64,000 nucleotides of DNA from the NCBI GenBank assembly GCA_944470555.2, contig OX104134.1:47986691-48050690 (forward strand), given 5' to 3'. The notes beneath the pieces are model-generated. The model ran no database searches. It worked only from the letters and a program-made list of their open reading frames with translations, and had not been told where the DNA came from. The position numbers and the translations under genes were made by a program. Source of the stretch: Heterobilharzia americana. Lineage: Eukaryota > Platyhelminthes > Trematoda > Strigeidida > Schistosomatidae. This document shows positions 25,601 to 37,409 of this stretch, in pieces. The number at the start of each line of letters is the position of its first letter. Within the stretch, counting starts at the first letter, position 1.

Positions 25601-28600
25601 TGCTCAATAACCCTCCCGAGGAGCTTTGGATTCTGCAGCACATTCCAACCAGCCTGCAGCGGGGGCTGGTCTTAAACGTGGGGCCAGAATTTTGTCGGCA
25701 ACTACCTTTAAAGAGTGAACCGTGGAGAATGCCACTACCTCCTTTTTGATACTCATTCGTTAAGAGACGGTACTTTGGGCTGATGGGGTTGTCGAAACCT
25801 ACTGACCTGACTCTACGTATTTCACTTGAATGTGACAGGCTGAGCTATGAGAAGTCTCCCATGGTGGTCGTATGCTGCTAACAAGCATCAAACATCAATA
25901 CGTCGTGATCACCAGCTCCGAGAAAACTTAAACCCGTTTTTTCTGTGCCAGTGGGTAGTCGCAAATGGGACGACAGTAGAGTCTGATTTCCAGCGGGTGC
26001 CGCCGCCAACTTCAAATGGCTCAGCCCCTTAGGTGACAAATTCGCTGATTCAACCCAGTCCCTGTGCTTTTTATCTCTCTAGGATATAAGCGTACATTCT
26101 ACACTCGTTTCTGTGTCACCAACATCTACTGCTAGCCAAATTTCTGTCGGAAATCCGGTGTGGGGTGTGAGCACATAATGCAGAGGTTGCAGGTAAACGC
26201 TGTGCCCATGTCGTCTGAGGCGAAGAGGCATGAAGATCCCCAACCTGGCCAATGCTTTTCACCGAAAGCTGCTACCTAATTTTAGGCTTTGAATCTCACC
26301 GAGTTGTACATATAAGCTGTCGCTCACGATAGAATTCCCATCACAGCATGCATTATCTCGTGGGCTGAAGTCAGGGGCATTCAGAGCACTGTGAAATTTC
26401 GAAGTTTGTATGCTGAGGCACCAGTTCCCAGGACATTACATTTCGGCCTAACCCAAATCATCAATGAAGTCATTTGAACCTCTTCCACTTCTCCTAGCTG
26501 CAGCCCTATTGACTCCCAGTTGAGGGATGAACAGTGACTGCCTTGAAGCCAAAATGGGGAGTTTTCAGAGCAAGAATCCATCAATGATAACATATCGTGA
26601 CTGCCCACACGTACAAGCAGGTACTGAGAACAATGTTCAGGGAATTGAAAGCAGTTGACGCATTTGTTTACTCCTATCCACTTGATGGGGTTTGAAACTG
26701 GGCTTCTTTTATGTTAGATTACTGACAGCAGAGTATAACTACTGTTGTTGAATGGGATCATACCTTACAACTAGAGGCATTGGATGTTGGACCGGCCAGA
26801 TCGCCGAAGTTCTGCTTTAAGTTTTGGGAAACCAAAGGCGTTTGCATCGTAATTATTACACCAAATTACTCCGCTTGTGCTTGCTTAAACTATTTAAGTA
26901 TCAACAAATCGTAAAACTCATCCTGGGCACTCTTAAAATATCTACAATTTATCGCCTTGCAAGTTAACAACGAAATTACCAAAAAATAACACAGTAAAGG
27001 TCGGCGGGCTCTCAAGTTCGCAACGGTTCTTCATATAACTAATACGGGGCTAGGCTGCAGGGAGAGAAACATTTTAAGCCAAAAAACCCAGGGATGCCTT
27101 TCACGTCGTCCACCGGCGCAGCAACGTGCCCACAAAGCAGGCGATGGCCGAAGAATAACTGGTCATTACGCATTATCTGTAATCTTACCGTTAACATTAA
27201 CACCATTTAACTGCGACGGTGATTTGGTCGTAAAGTGTTTTGCAAGGAGTGAATCTGAAGATTTTCATGCCGAGGATTTTTCGCAGTGCGCAGAAGGTCT
27301 CCGTCAGAAGCCCTTGGCTTTAGAAGCCGTTGCCCAAACCTTTTTTCAACCAACAGCTTGGCTTTGAAATTGCGGAAAAACCACGTGGATCAGCGTGTCA
27401 GCATCGGGTTGGCTGAAAAGGGAAAAGATCAGAAGACTTCAAATCTAGCAGGCCCGGAAATAACCTAGGTCATCGTAATATATTCGAGCCATGCAATTCG
27501 TATGCACCGTTGATGTCGCCGTTGACGTCATAATTGCACCTTCTGTTACTGCATTTTCTGTTCACGGAGAAACTGAGTAACCGTCAAAAATGCAGTCTGA
27601 AGGCTCTACCAAGTTACTGGTGGAGATATACAAAAGTAGCTACTGCAGACATAAAAGTGGAGACTGAAGTATGTGAAATACTTCCACAGTATATTTAACA
27701 TTATTGACTTGAATGAGGAAACTTTTTGTTTTTATTCTACCATTTCCCTTAATATGACCGAAGCACCAACCAGGGACGCATACCAACTTCTGGCGCTCAC
27801 TTCATAAGTTGACGTTGATTGAAACCCCATGGGTCACCGTAGTGACACGTTATGGCAATGTGATGATCATTAGAGATAGTACACACATTCACTTGACTTG
27901 TATGTGGAAGTTAGAAAGTTTCGGGAACTAAGCAGCCACATAATTTCGTGAAATTTCTAGCTGATCACCTGGAAAACTCGGCAATGATACCTGGTACTTG
28001 GTTCCAGATGGACAGGCATCGTGTCTTGACTACGGGCAGTAAAACGACTGTCTGCTCTGAGGAAATACGTATATTAAACTCGCTATAAGTGTAAGTGATC
28101 ACAAAGAAATAACTAACCACATGATTACTAAGGAGAAACTGCAGGTCGGCAGCCTCATTACACTTCTTTACCATTGAGCAGCAAGCCACAGTGATGTGAT
28201 GAATGTCAAGCGAAAGCCACATGACCCCAAAGGGGGAGTCCATTAACGTTGATCAGCAGGGGTGGGTGATCATGGGCATGCATTTAAAGGACAAATGTGC
28301 CAATATATTAAAGGTAACATCGCACACGACACGGACCTTACATGTTCATCTGACTGACTGACTCATACAGAAGGAAGGATGGGAACGGTTCAGGCAGTGG
28401 TCGTGCTTCATGGAATGGGATCTCGTTTCTTGTGCAGTAGAGGATTTCTGAACGGGAGGTACAACTGCCAAATTAACATAGCAAGAAGGCTTCGAAACAA
28501 CCCTCCTTGTGTTGCGAATCCAAATTATGGGTGTTAAATTCATAACGAATCGAAGTAAGGAACCTCTGGGGAAGAATGTAGTCCAATATTTAAGATTACG

Positions 28601-29129
28601 ACATGGTTCACAACATAATACTAACGAGAAGCATGCACAGCCATCCTTCGGCACAGACGTTTGGCTACTTGACTGAACACTTGGATAGTTAGAATTGTGA
28701 ACCAATCAAGAGAACCCCATCTGGCTGGAAGTGTCCAAATCTACACCGTCCCAGAGAGTGAGTGTTACGTTATTTATAGAAGCCGCGATTCCCACTTTAC
28801 CATCCGTGGGTAAAATTGAAACATGGTACGAATCCGTTGAGGGTATAGAGACAAAAGGGTTACGAGAGGACCTCTGACAACCAAAATCTTAAACATCAAG
28901 TAACGACCTAAGGTGTAATCCGATGAAGCGCAAAGTAGCTTGTCTTTGACCTCTTAAAGTCAACAAAAATCAAATGAAACCTGAGTTTAAGCTTCTTCGT
29001 AGGTGATTTAGAGGAAACATTGGGAGTCCGACTTCCCTGCCACACTGGATAACAGTATCAACTACTGTAAAGGAACCATGTCGTTGCCTGCGACTTACTG
29101 TCACTGAGTGGATGAAACTGACTGGCCCC

Positions 29130-29200
29130 CATTGGCTCCCTAGTGACCACGAGGACAGCATTATTGCGCCTGAAGGAATGCTTCCTGGGTTCGAGTCTGA
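29130..29200 (+). repeat. Possible tRNA-derived SINE relic (pol III box pair)
   Basis: An A-box-like TTGGCTCCCTAGTGACC at 29,132-29,148 is followed at about tRNA spacing by a B-box-like GGTTCGAGTCT at 29,188-29,198. The sequence between and after does not fold as a complete cloverleaf by eye, so a functional tRNA gene is not claimed. A SINE fragment or chance match are both possible. Confidence 0.25.
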
Positions 29201-29818
29201 TCTGGAGGGGAACAAGATCGGTCACTGGGTGGCAGGTTCACCGAGGCGATCATTTCAAGCTGGGCGACATGCGTATTATTGATTCAAATATTAGTGGCTA
29301 TTTATAATCACTATCAGATAAGAAGTGGTTACCAAAAGGAAACCAGGCACGAACTTCTGCCAGAGGCAGTATGTTTCTCAATGAACCAAGTTCTGTTGAA
29401 TTATCTTCAGAACATTTGTCAGGGATACTGGACCCAACGATGTAGTATCATTCCTACGTCCAAAGCGAGGCTCAGATCTTCCAGAGAAAGTGCAGAGAAA
29501 GGCATCGAAACCTAACCTAAAGGGGAGCGTCTCCGGCGCCTAAACCTGCCCCCCGTCAACTATCATGAACACAGGATGACCTGACAACGAAGCATAAGAC
29601 TGCCAATTAGGTAAATCACTGCAACAAACAATTACTACAAACCCTGGATCGACAACCACAAAGGGACCATGTGGAAGCAGTACGTCAAAAGACGAAGTCC
29701 TGCCTCCAGAAATGGCTGTGATTGTAGGTATTGTTACAGGAATAAATAATGATGCAGCTTTTCACTAATCTATGGTTCCCAGCCGTAATACTCACCTGAG
29801 GACCTTTAGTTACCTTTT

Positions 29819-29822
29819 CCGT
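29819..29822. repeat. Target site duplication, left copy (CCGT)
   Basis: CCGT immediately before the left LTR is repeated immediately after the right LTR at 35,074-35,077. Four to six base duplications are normal for Ty3-type integrases. Confidence 0.8.
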
Positions 29823-30165
29823 TGTAGCGTCATACACTTCCCCAAAATCAATAGCCTAGGGTTTGACGACTTCGACATTGATGCTGACCTTGATAGTTTA
29901 ACTGGACTCGCTAAGCTGAAGGCATCCGGTCAAGCATCCTCGCCATTTGGCACGCTGTCGTGTTACGTTGCATTGCTCGTATTCGACTCTCTAGCCAGTT
30001 AGTTGGAACGCATCGGTATTTTGGCATAACCATCCAAATATACTATTCCATCCGACTACGCTATCGTGTTCTTCCTTGGTCTCGTATTCGTGGGTATATA
30101 ACAAGTTCGAATAATTAGTGATTGGTCTTTGCGTCTGTCAAGTTCGCACCAGGACAAATCCTAAA
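29823..30165 (+). repeat. 5' LTR (343 bp)
   Basis: Begins TGTAGCGTCATAC and ends GGACAAATCCTAAA; the right boundary is set by comparison with the 3' LTR. A TATA-like GGGTATATAACAAG at about 30,093-30,106 would be the U3 promoter, placing transcription start in the following 25-35 bases. The usual terminal CA is replaced by AA. By eye no difference from the 3' LTR was found. Confidence 0.95.
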
Positions 30166-30166
30166 T

Positions 30167-30185
30167 TGGTGAGCCCGACGTGATC
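30167..30185 (+). promoter_or_regulatory. Primer binding site (tRNA-Trp)
   Basis: TGGTGAGCCCGACGTGATC, one base after the LTR, is complementary to the 3' end of eukaryotic tRNA-Trp with one mismatch (G at position 7 where C is expected). CsRn1-type elements are known to use tRNA-Trp. Confidence 0.8.
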
Positions 30186-30243
30186 AAATATCCCGACGTG
30201 ATCACATATCCCGAACAATAGCAAGTATTGAATTGGTGAGCCT
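30174..30243 (+). repeat. 18-bp tandem repeat grown from the primer binding site
   Basis: CCCGACGTGATCAAATAT is followed directly by CCCGACGTGATCACATAT and then a partial CCCGAAC. The TTGGTGAGCC that starts the PBS at 30,166 recurs at 30,233. The decayed sister copy at 59.4 kb passes directly from TTGGTGAGCCC to GTTCC and lacks this insert, so the intact element gained about 67 bp here. Confidence 0.75.
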
Positions 30244-30312
30244 GTTCCATTTTATATTTGTTTATTGTTTTCATTTCGATAACATTTATATATCCATTTA
30301 CTACACTTTCTC

Positions 30313-31189
30313 ATGTCCGACCACACTCCCAAGCTTATTCGTATTAAGCCGACCTCGAACACGATCCAACTCGTGCCATATTGGCCAGACAATGCAGAAA
30401 CATGGTTTCTGTATGCCGAGGCCGATTTTCGAGAACAGGGTGTCTCAGATCCTCATCTCGATTTCTTGCTGTCATACGTTCACTACCGCGAGAATTAAAC
30501 AGGTTGTTACAGCAAACATGTTTAATCCTGAAGTAAGTGACCCTTATGCACTTCTAAAGGCTGCACTCTTGAAGAAAAGCGATCTCACAGATCGCCAACG
30601 TCTAGACGAATTGCTTCGTAACATCGAGCTAGGCAGCCACTCAGCTACTGAAGTCCTCGCACGCATGCGAGAAGTAATCGGTGCACGAACATTTGACGAT
30701 GGTTTCTTCCGAGAACTATTTCTCTCGAAACTACCACAACCGGTGCAAACCGTGTTGGTGACACTCCAGTCAGTCCCACTCGACGACCTGGCAGCTTCAG
30801 CAGATAAAATACTGGAGATATCCAGCAGACCCGTCTCCAACGTATATTCTATCTGTGACAAAACAGAGCGCCAGGATTCGGAGGTGACCAAGTTGTGCAA
30901 CTCTGTGAAACGGTTGCTACGATCTCGAAGTCCTAGATCACGTAGCACTTCACAGAAACGCACCTTGGCGCATCGCAGCAAGTCGCGTGGTAGCCCTAAA
31001 ACGAAACCCAACAGGGTGGAAAACCCTGAATGGTGCTGGTTTCATAACACTTACGGGGATGAAGCCAGAAAATGTCGTAAACCATGCCGTTTTAAGAAGG
31101 ACCGAACTCGGGAAACGGTCACGCCGGCACGTGCTCACGGCAACCGTAGCCGGCGGAAAAAGCCGTTTGCTCTACGTCACCGACATTAA
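30313..31189 (+). pseudogene. gag polyprotein of the LTR retrotransposon, frame-broken
   Basis: Starts at ATG 30,313 (MSDHTPKLIRIKPTSNT) and stays open to a stop at 30,496. The conserved part then changes frame twice between about 30,450 and 30,505 (the FLAVIRSLPRE-like piece sits in the pol frame) and continues as IKQVVTANMFNPEVSDPYAL to the stop at 31,187. The C-terminal half has a basic Arg/Ser run and then [18 protein letters not shown], the C-x2-H-x9-C-x3-C box typical of the CsRn1 group, used by the family to bind element RNA. The main gag frame overlaps the open pol frame by about 200 bases, and passing from it to pol needs a +1 shift. The breaks could be real mutations or assembly indels. 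Confidence 0.8.
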
Positions 31190-34100
31190 AACGAAAGTCC
31201 GCTACCTCGTCGACACCGGCGCAGAAGTTAGCGTTCTTCCAGCAACGACAAAGGAGCGTCATCTCGACCCATCCTTCAATCTTCAAGCAGCCAACGGCAA
31301 GGCAATCGCGACATTCGGGAGACGGTATGCCTACCTCAACTTAGGTTTACGCAAACCTATTCACTGGATTTTCCTCCTGGCAGACGTCTCTATGCCCATC
31401 ATTGGCATAGATTTGCTGAACCATTACGATCTACTCGTAGATGCTCGCCGTCGACGACTGATAGATAACAACACAAAGTTATCTATTGGCGGCACCACCT
31501 ATGTAGGTCCGAGTTTAGCCATCGTTAGGACTAAACAATCAGACGACGCGTCCTACCAGGCAGTTCTGGAGAAATATCCAGAGTTACAACAACCGAAACA
31601 CACTCTTCCGTGCATAACCAGCAATGTTATGCATCACGTCACAACCACAGGTCCACCTGTGGCATCCAAAGCTCGCCGTTTAGCCCCCGATAAGCTGCAA
31701 ACGGCGAAAAATGAATTCGACCATATGCTGGAACTGGGCATTATCAGACCGTCAAACAGTCCTTGGGCATCGCCATTGCACATGGTGCCCAAAAAGGATA
31801 GCAACGACTGGCGTCCGACCGGTGATTACCGAAGGCTTAACGCCAAAACAACTCCGGACTGCTACCCTATACCCCACGTTTACGACTTGACCGCAACCTT
31901 ATGCGGCATGAACATTTTCTCGAAAATCGACTTAGTCAAAGCGTACAACCAGATACCTATGGCAGCAGAAGATATCGCGAAAACAGCCATTATTACTCCT
32001 TTTGGCCTGTTTGAATTCCTGCGCATGCCTTTTGGTCTTCGGAATGCAGCACAAACATTCCAACGCTTTATGGACGACGTCTTCCGTGGTCTGAATTTTG
32101 TTCATGTCTACATAGATGACTGTCTAATTGCGAGTCCAGATAAGGAAACACACCTTAAACATTTGGACCTCGCATTCGAAAGACTCAAAAAACATGGCAT
32201 CACAGTTAACTTACAGAAGTGTGAAATAGGAGTTGAATCACTCAGCTTCCTTGGGCATACCATTGACAACAAAGGTATACGCCCATTGAGAGATAAAGTG
32301 GCGGCTATCACAAACTATCCAGAGCCGACCACTGTGAAACATCTCCGCACTTTCAATGGCCTGGTAAGTTATTACCGAAGGTTTATCCCTAACTGTGCCT
32401 CTGTCATGAGACCACTCACAGATCTACTTCGAGGAACTGCGAAGTTCGTGTCTCTGGACAACGCGGCTAGACTTGCTTTCTCCAAAGTCAAGGAAGCCAT
32501 TTCGAACGCAACCATGCTTATGCATCATGACCCCAATGCTCCTCTGAGTATTGCTGTTGATGCATCTGATTCAGCAATTGGAGCAGTTTTGCAACAGTTG
32601 ACTGACAACCAGTGGCAACCGTTAGCCTTTTTCTCGAGGCGGCTGCAAGACGCGGAAACAAGATACAGTACATTTGGTAGGGAACTCCTAGCCATGTACT
32701 GTTCTGTACGCCATTTTCGACATTCTGTGGAAGGTCGTGATTTCATTATTTTCACAGACCACAAACCGTTAACGTTTTCCCTCAGCTCGGCGTCTGACAA
32801 ATACTCCCCTCGTGAGTCGCGACAGCTGGATTACATTTCCCAGTTCACGTCAGACATCCGCCACATTTCTGGAGCAAACAACTCCGCAGCCGACGCACTA
32901 TCTCGAATAGCTTCGATAAACTATATCGAGGGTATTGATCTCGTTGAACTAGCTCGGCGTCAAAAGGAAGACCTTGAGCTGCATCATGAGTTGTCGTCCA
33001 CAACTCTCAAACTGCGACTTTGTCCTGTTGGATCAGACAAGGATGCAATTTTGTGCGATGTCTCTGCTAGTCAACCACGCCCAATAGTTCCGAAGAGTTG
33101 TCGACGCAACGTCTTCAATACGTTGCACAAACTCTCTCATCCAGGTGTACGAGCCACCATTAGGCTTATCGCACAACGTTTCTGCTGGCCTGGGATGAAC
33201 AAAGACGTTAAGGAGTGGGCCCAGTCGTGCTTAGCTTGTCAAAAGTGTAAAGTCACGCGACACACGAAAAGCCCTTTAGGCTCATTTCTAGCCCCAGACA
33301 TGCGTTTCGACCACGTCCATATAGATATTGTAGGACCCCTACCAGAATCTAATGGATGTACCTACCTTTTCACCTGTGTTGATCGTTTCACACGATGGCC
33401 GGAAGCAGTACCCATTAAAGATATTACTGCCGAAACAGTTGCTCGTGTTTTCGTCGAAAGATGGATCGCGAACTTCGGATGTCCATCCTACGTCACAACC
33501 GACCGTGGGCGCCAATTTGAGTGCGGACTATTTCACGCTCTAACGGCACTTTTAGGTTGCACTCGGTTCCGAACGACAGCCTACCATCCACAAGCAAATG
33601 GCATGGTAGAGCGTTTCCATCGACAGCTGAAAGCTTCCCTTTCAGCTACAAACATACCTCAGTGGACCGAGGCTCTGCCTCTAGTCCTACTAGGTATTCG
33701 TAACGCGTTGAAAGTTGATGCTGGATGCACTCCTGCAGAACTCGTCTATGGGACCACTCTTCGCCTACCAGGTGAGTTTGTTTCCCCTTCAACTTTCAAA
33801 CATGTTTCCGATAGGGCATCTTACGTGACTAGGCTTACAAACGCAATGCGTTCAGTTAGGCCTTCTCCGATTAGACCGCAAACGACTGATGTTTTCGTCC
33901 ACCCCAGTTTACAGAAGACATCACACGTGTTTGTTCGCCACGACGCTGTTCGTCGACCACTTGAACCACCCTACGACGGGCCGTTCAAAGTGATTAAGCG
34001 ACATGAGAAATTCTATGTAATTGAGCGAGGCGGACGCGAAGATACTGTCAGTATCGACCGTTTGAAACCAGCTTATTTCGAAGGCAACCCCATTGTAAGT

Positions 34101-34262
34101 GACGTTTCAGCTCGCTACATCCGGCCGACGGATGACTCAATTATCGAAATTCTCGACGATGTGCCTGGTAATGCACAGCTGCAACAACCAGCGGCGCAAC
34201 AAAAAACACGATCAGGTCGAACCGTCAGGTTCCCAGAGTACCTGAAGTCATATTCAACTTAG
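30987..34262 (+). CDS. pol polyprotein: protease, reverse transcriptase, RNase H, integrase
   Basis: Open for 1091 codons; the true start is unknown because gag-pol expression probably uses a frameshift. Protease: [12 protein letters not shown] with the catalytic DTG at residues 76-78. Reverse transcriptase: [45 protein letters not shown] and the catalytic YIDD at 375-378. RNase [21 protein letters not shown] and FTDHKPL. Integrase: an H-x3-H then C-x2-C zinc-binding motif (LHKLSHPG to CLACQ), then the D780, D839, E875 triad (D-D-35-E) and a GPF module ([16 protein letters not shown]). No stop or missing catalytic residue is visible. The product would copy element RNA to DNA and insert it in the nuclear genome. 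Confidence 0.95.
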   Translation: MVALKRNPTGWKTLNGAGFITLTGMKPENVVNHAVLRRTELGKRSRRHVLTATVAGGKSRLLYVTDIKTKVRYLVDTGAEVSVLPATTKERHLDPSFNLQAANGKAIATFGRRYAYLNLGLRKPIHWIFLLADVSMPIIGIDLLNHYDLLVDARRRRLIDNNTKLSIGGTTYVGPSLAIVRTKQSDDASYQAVLEKYPELQQPKHTLPCITSNVMHHVTTTGPPVASKARRLAPDKLQTAKNEFDHMLELGIIRPSNSPWASPLHMVPKKDSNDWRPTGDYRRLNAKTTPDCYPIPHVYDLTATLCGMNIFSKIDLVKAYNQIPMAAEDIAKTAIITPFGLFEFLRMPFGLRNAAQTFQRFMDDVFRGLNFVHVYIDDCLIASPDKETHLKHLDLAFERLKKHGITVNLQKCEIGVESLSFLGHTIDNKGIRPLRDKVAAITNYPEPTTVKHLRTFNGLVSYYRRFIPNCASVMRPLTDLLRGTAKFVSLDNAARLAFSKVKEAISNATMLMHHDPNAPLSIAVDASDSAIGAVLQQLTDNQWQPLAFFSRRLQDAETRYSTFGRELLAMYCSVRHFRHSVEGRDFIIFTDHKPLTFSLSSASDKYSPRESRQLDYISQFTSDIRHISGANNSAADALSRIASINYIEGIDLVELARRQKEDLELHHELSSTTLKLRLCPVGSDKDAILCDVSASQPRPIVPKSCRRNVFNTLHKLSHPGVRATIRLIAQRFCWPGMNKDVKEWAQSCLACQKCKVTRHTKSPLGSFLAPDMRFDHVHIDIVGPLPESNGCTYLFTCVDRFTRWPEAVPIKDITAETVARVFVERWIANFGCPSYVTTDRGRQFECGLFHALTALLGCTRFRTTAYHPQANGMVERFHRQLKASLSATNIPQWTEALPLVLLGIRNALKVDAGCTPAELVYGTTLRLPGEFVSPSTFKHVSDRASYVTRLTNAMRSVRPSPIRPQTTDVFVHPSLQKTSHVFVRHDAVRRPLEPPYDGPFKVIKRHEKFYVIERGGREDTVSIDRLKPAYFEGNPIVSDVSARYIRPTDDSIIEILDDVPGNAQLQQPAAQQKTRSGRTVRFPEYLKSYST

Positions 34263-34715
34263 CTATGTGTGTGCCAACCATTTTTTTCGAGGCACTATTT
34301 TTCTTATTTACCGGCACAAACCCTCGTACACTTTGCCTTTTTATATCAATTTTTATTTACCATGTAATAAAAACTAAAAAAACGGCGAAGATAAGCGTAA
34401 ATTTTTCTTTTTCGACACGTTTATATATAAATAATTCCCATTTTTACGCAACGTTTTCGTGGTATTAAAGACTTTTATTTATATTCCAGGTGCAACGAGC
34501 ACTGGACGGAACGTCGAAAGGAACAGATGACCGCGACCGACGTACAATTTCATTTATTGTATTTTATTTATTTAATCGCCACGACACCCTAGAATAAGGT
34601 TCAGACAACCAGGGGCCACCTCACGCAGTGAGCCCATCGGAGAGTTTTACCAGTGGAGAAACCACTGGGTTTTTACTTCCGGCTGGTATCGTCTTAGGGT
34701 CCTCACGAACCCACT

Positions 34716-34725
34716 AGGGGGGGAG
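34716..34725 (+). promoter_or_regulatory. Polypurine tract
   Basis: AGGGGGGGAG, five bases before the 3' LTR, in the position that primes plus-strand synthesis. Confidence 0.8.
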
Positions 34726-34730
34726 TGATC

Positions 34731-35073
34731 TGTAGCGTCATACACTTCCCCAAAATCAATAGCCTAGGGTTTGACGACTTCGACATTGATGCTGACCTTG
34801 ATAGTTTAACTGGACTCGCTAAGCTGAAGGCATCCGGTCAAGCATCCTCGCCATTTGGCACGCTGTCGTGTTACGTTGCATTGCTCGTATTCGACTCTCT
34901 AGCCAGTTAGTTGGAACGCATCGGTATTTTGGCATAACCATCCAAATATACTATTCCATCCGACTACGCTATCGTGTTCTTCCTTGGTCTCGTATTCGTG
35001 GGTATATAACAAGTTCGAATAATTAGTGATTGGTCTTTGCGTCTGTCAAGTTCGCACCAGGACAAATCCTAAA
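34731..35073 (+). repeat. 3' LTR (343 bp)
   Basis: Same length as, and by eye identical to, the 5' LTR. It is followed directly by the CCGT duplication at 35,074-35,077. Confidence 0.95.
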
Positions 35074-35077
35074 CCGT

Positions 35078-36949
35078 CTTGACTTTCAGCTGCTACTGTT
35101 ATTACATATACAAAGCTCTTTCTGCCCATTCCACTGAACGCAATTAGATTCATTTTTCTTGTGATAGCTATCTGGTTTTAACTAGCCGAAAAAATGTTCG
35201 CGTGAAGATCGTCAGTCTTCCCATTGGCTACGTAGCTTATTTACTTACGTATTCTGGAGGTTAAATCCTAAAGTAACATCCCAAAGAGCAAACCACAGAA
35301 AACCATAGATCACCTTCAAGATCATCGAAGAAGTAAACCCAAATAAAAGGACTCGAGGTTCGAGAGGTAAATATAAGGCTTAAAAGCCTAAGATTCGCTA
35401 CTCTCACACCATAGATATAGGATATTGAACTTGAGCTAATCCAGTAAATTTAACTGAAGTTTTAATATATTGAAGAACTTAGAAGAAGGCCTGAGCACTC
35501 GAATTATATGAAGTGAATCCTAAGAATAGACAGTGTAACCAGCTTTTAGTGTTTGTTTGTTATCTTTGGGCATTTATTTGAGTTTGCGCCTCGTATGATA
35601 TCTGACAGCACATTGGTATTGTTACCAATTTGAAGTCCACTTTCAATAAGTGGAGAGTCTTTCCTTCTGATTGTAAATTTTTACCATTTGTCGTTTCTCT
35701 CCTAATAAGTGCAATCTCTACCAAGGCGTCAACTCATTTTTCTCTCCCACATTCTCGTGTTGCCTACGTAAACTACTACTACCAAGCATACGCACACTCT
35801 TCTGCTTGTTCCCTTTCACCTTTTGAATATCAAGGCATTCACTTATTCACTTCGTGAATACGTATCCGAAACCTTGTTTCAGTTTACAAAAGTTAGTTCA
35901 TTCTGCTTTAATCCTTATAATAACATTTACGTTTAACCTTCAAATCGAACAGCTGCTTGGTAAGTCGCTATCGACGAATCAGGCTTTAGTTACTGTTTAT
36001 GTTGCATTTCTCCGAGCTTAAGCAATTACAAATTTATGGTTCAGTTACTGAACTTCCGAAGTGTTGCATTCCAAGCTATGTGGAGTTAGGGTCGGCAATC
36101 AGTCGTTAAGATGCTTGCTGATGATATACTTTGGTTATTATTTTTGAGTTTCTCATCACCTAATTTCAAAACAGTTGCAACCGTGCATCTTCTATCAAGT
36201 CACACCTTCAAAACGAGTTGAATTCCTGGTTTTCCTAACTTGTATAGCGTTTAAGATTCACATAGGTGGTTTACGTTCATCGTCAGGCTTGCATGGCTTT
36301 GTTGGCATTTCACACAGCTGGACTTCAAAGACATCGGGAGTGAAGTTTCACTACCTGCGTACTTTGTTGTTGAGGTGTTGTAGCGCTCATCTCTTACGAC
36401 GTAGTTCTCTACAAGTAAGTCTGGAGGTCACTTGTCACTTCTTTACTATGAGGATCATGACGCATAATTTTTGCTAACTGTACCTCCCTAGCCATTCAGA
36501 TAGTTTCAGTTTTTGGGTCGAACAGCTCTAATCCAACGTTGCATCCCAGTTATCATATGAATAAAAATTCACGGAGCTATTTAGATTAACATACGGTTTT
36601 TTGACCCTTACTACACTAGTCAGTTACATTCAAGAAGTCACTAATTTGATGGTTAATCAACTCATCGATTCTACACCACGGGGTAGGAAGCTCAATATCA
36701 CTTTCACTGTCAAATCAGTTGCAGCCATAGTAGATGAGAACTAGAAAGGTTGAGCAAAGCTGTCTCTCGTCTCGTCTTCGCTAACCATTGTGTTCTTGCT
36801 AGTATTCTAAACAAGCCTTGATAATTACTGAGGACTGAAACCACTGTCTCTACAGTGGATGTCGTATCAAGTTTTCTCAGGATGAGCATTGCTGTCAAGT
36901 TTAGATGAATGCATAACTGTCTCCCTTAAATACATACATTGCGCCCTCA
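35078..36949. other. Unassigned stretch between LTR element and RTE fragment
   Basis: AT-rich, with only short open frames (longest 36,175-36,477, 100 codons, plus strand, no motif). It lies upstream of the Scm-type gene on the same strand and could hold part of its promoter or a 5' untranslated exon, but no specific signal is seen. Confidence 0.35.
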
Positions 36950-37405
36950 TAATCCAATTGAGCACGCACATGGGTGGCTAGAGATCCCAGAGTTTTGACG
37001 AGCGATGCTTGCTGTCCAATTTCGCTTCGAGTTTGGACATTGGAAGCTCCTTCATGAAATCGATAACGGAGTCTTAAAAGAGACTAGGAATGAGGTTTCG
37101 ATGACTTTAATCCTTAGCAGTGATTGCAGAGTGAGAGGCTGAGTAAGGCGCAAGAAGTTGAATATGAGTATCAGGAGGTTAAGGCAACAGAGGATAGGTC
37201 ATGTTTGATTGGATGTCGTGTACTGCTGGAGGTGGGCAGGTGGTTGACATTTCCCGGCTGCCCACACTGTGGAAGGCTATTTCTTTTTAAAGTACCTGGA
37301 ACAGAAAATGATTTGTGCGACCGCAGAGCCCAAACGACATCTGCTTGAGGTCTTTCAGAGAGCCATTTGTTTCTGGTCAACACTAACGTAAGGTACAAGG
37401 AGAGG
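36950..37405 (-). mobile_element. RTE-like element, 5' region, inverted
   Basis: About 380-450 bases are the reverse complement, with few differences, of 45,890-46,310, the region just before the endonuclease of the RTE-like relic in the Scm-type gene. The shared stretch includes the peptide-like VWALRSHKSFSVPGTLKRNS in both places. The next segment (37,410-38,000) is the same family in direct orientation, so the two together form a copy with an inverted 5' end. Confidence 0.8.
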
Positions 37406-37409
37406 TAGT

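Larger units (their letters stand above)
14901..29818. other. Long region without recognised genes
   Basis: Fifteen kilobases in which no protein family or complete mobile element is recognised on either strand. Open frames are short; the longest are 22,201-22,551 (116 codons), 21,612-21,989 (125 codons), 23,735-24,103 (122 codons) and 19,695-20,054 and 28,346-28,705 on the minus strand (119 codons each). Their translations have no motif that can be named. Only small repeats stand out: retroelement-like tails at 15,874, 16,095 and 25,559, a TGGTA pentamer run at 20,501, and a pol-III-like box pair near 29,132-29,198. Introns or 5' exons of an unseen gene cannot be excluded. Confidence 0.4.
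29823..35073 (+). mobile_element. Young CsRn1/Boudicca-type Ty3 LTR retrotransposon
   Basis: A complete 5251-bp insertion: 343-bp LTRs that read as identical, a PBS complementary to tRNA-Trp, gag with a CHCC box, pol in the order protease, RT, RNase H, integrase, a polypurine tract, and a CCGT target duplication. A tRNA-Trp primer and a C-x2-H-x9-C-x3-C gag box are the known hallmarks of the CsRn1/Kabuki/Boudicca group of Ty3 elements in trematodes and insects, so the group call is strong; the exact family name is not claimed. Identical LTRs mean recent insertion. Pol is open over 1091 codons, but gag is broken by frameshifts, so this copy probably could not move on its own. Confidence 0.95.

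Noticed and set aside
29772..30002. Open frame whose peptide recurs at 34,725-34,910, suggesting a duplicated gene
   Set aside because: Both are translations of the two identical LTRs, which are not coding.
30544..31138. Minus-strand frames of 155 and 62 codons opposite gag
   Set aside because: Shadows of the plus-strand gag coding sequence, without their own motifs.
37171..37398. Minus-strand frame (75 codons) whose peptide recurs at 45,903-46,094, suggesting a conserved small gene
   Set aside because: It is the untranslated 5' region of the same RTE-like element, present twice in opposite orientations.
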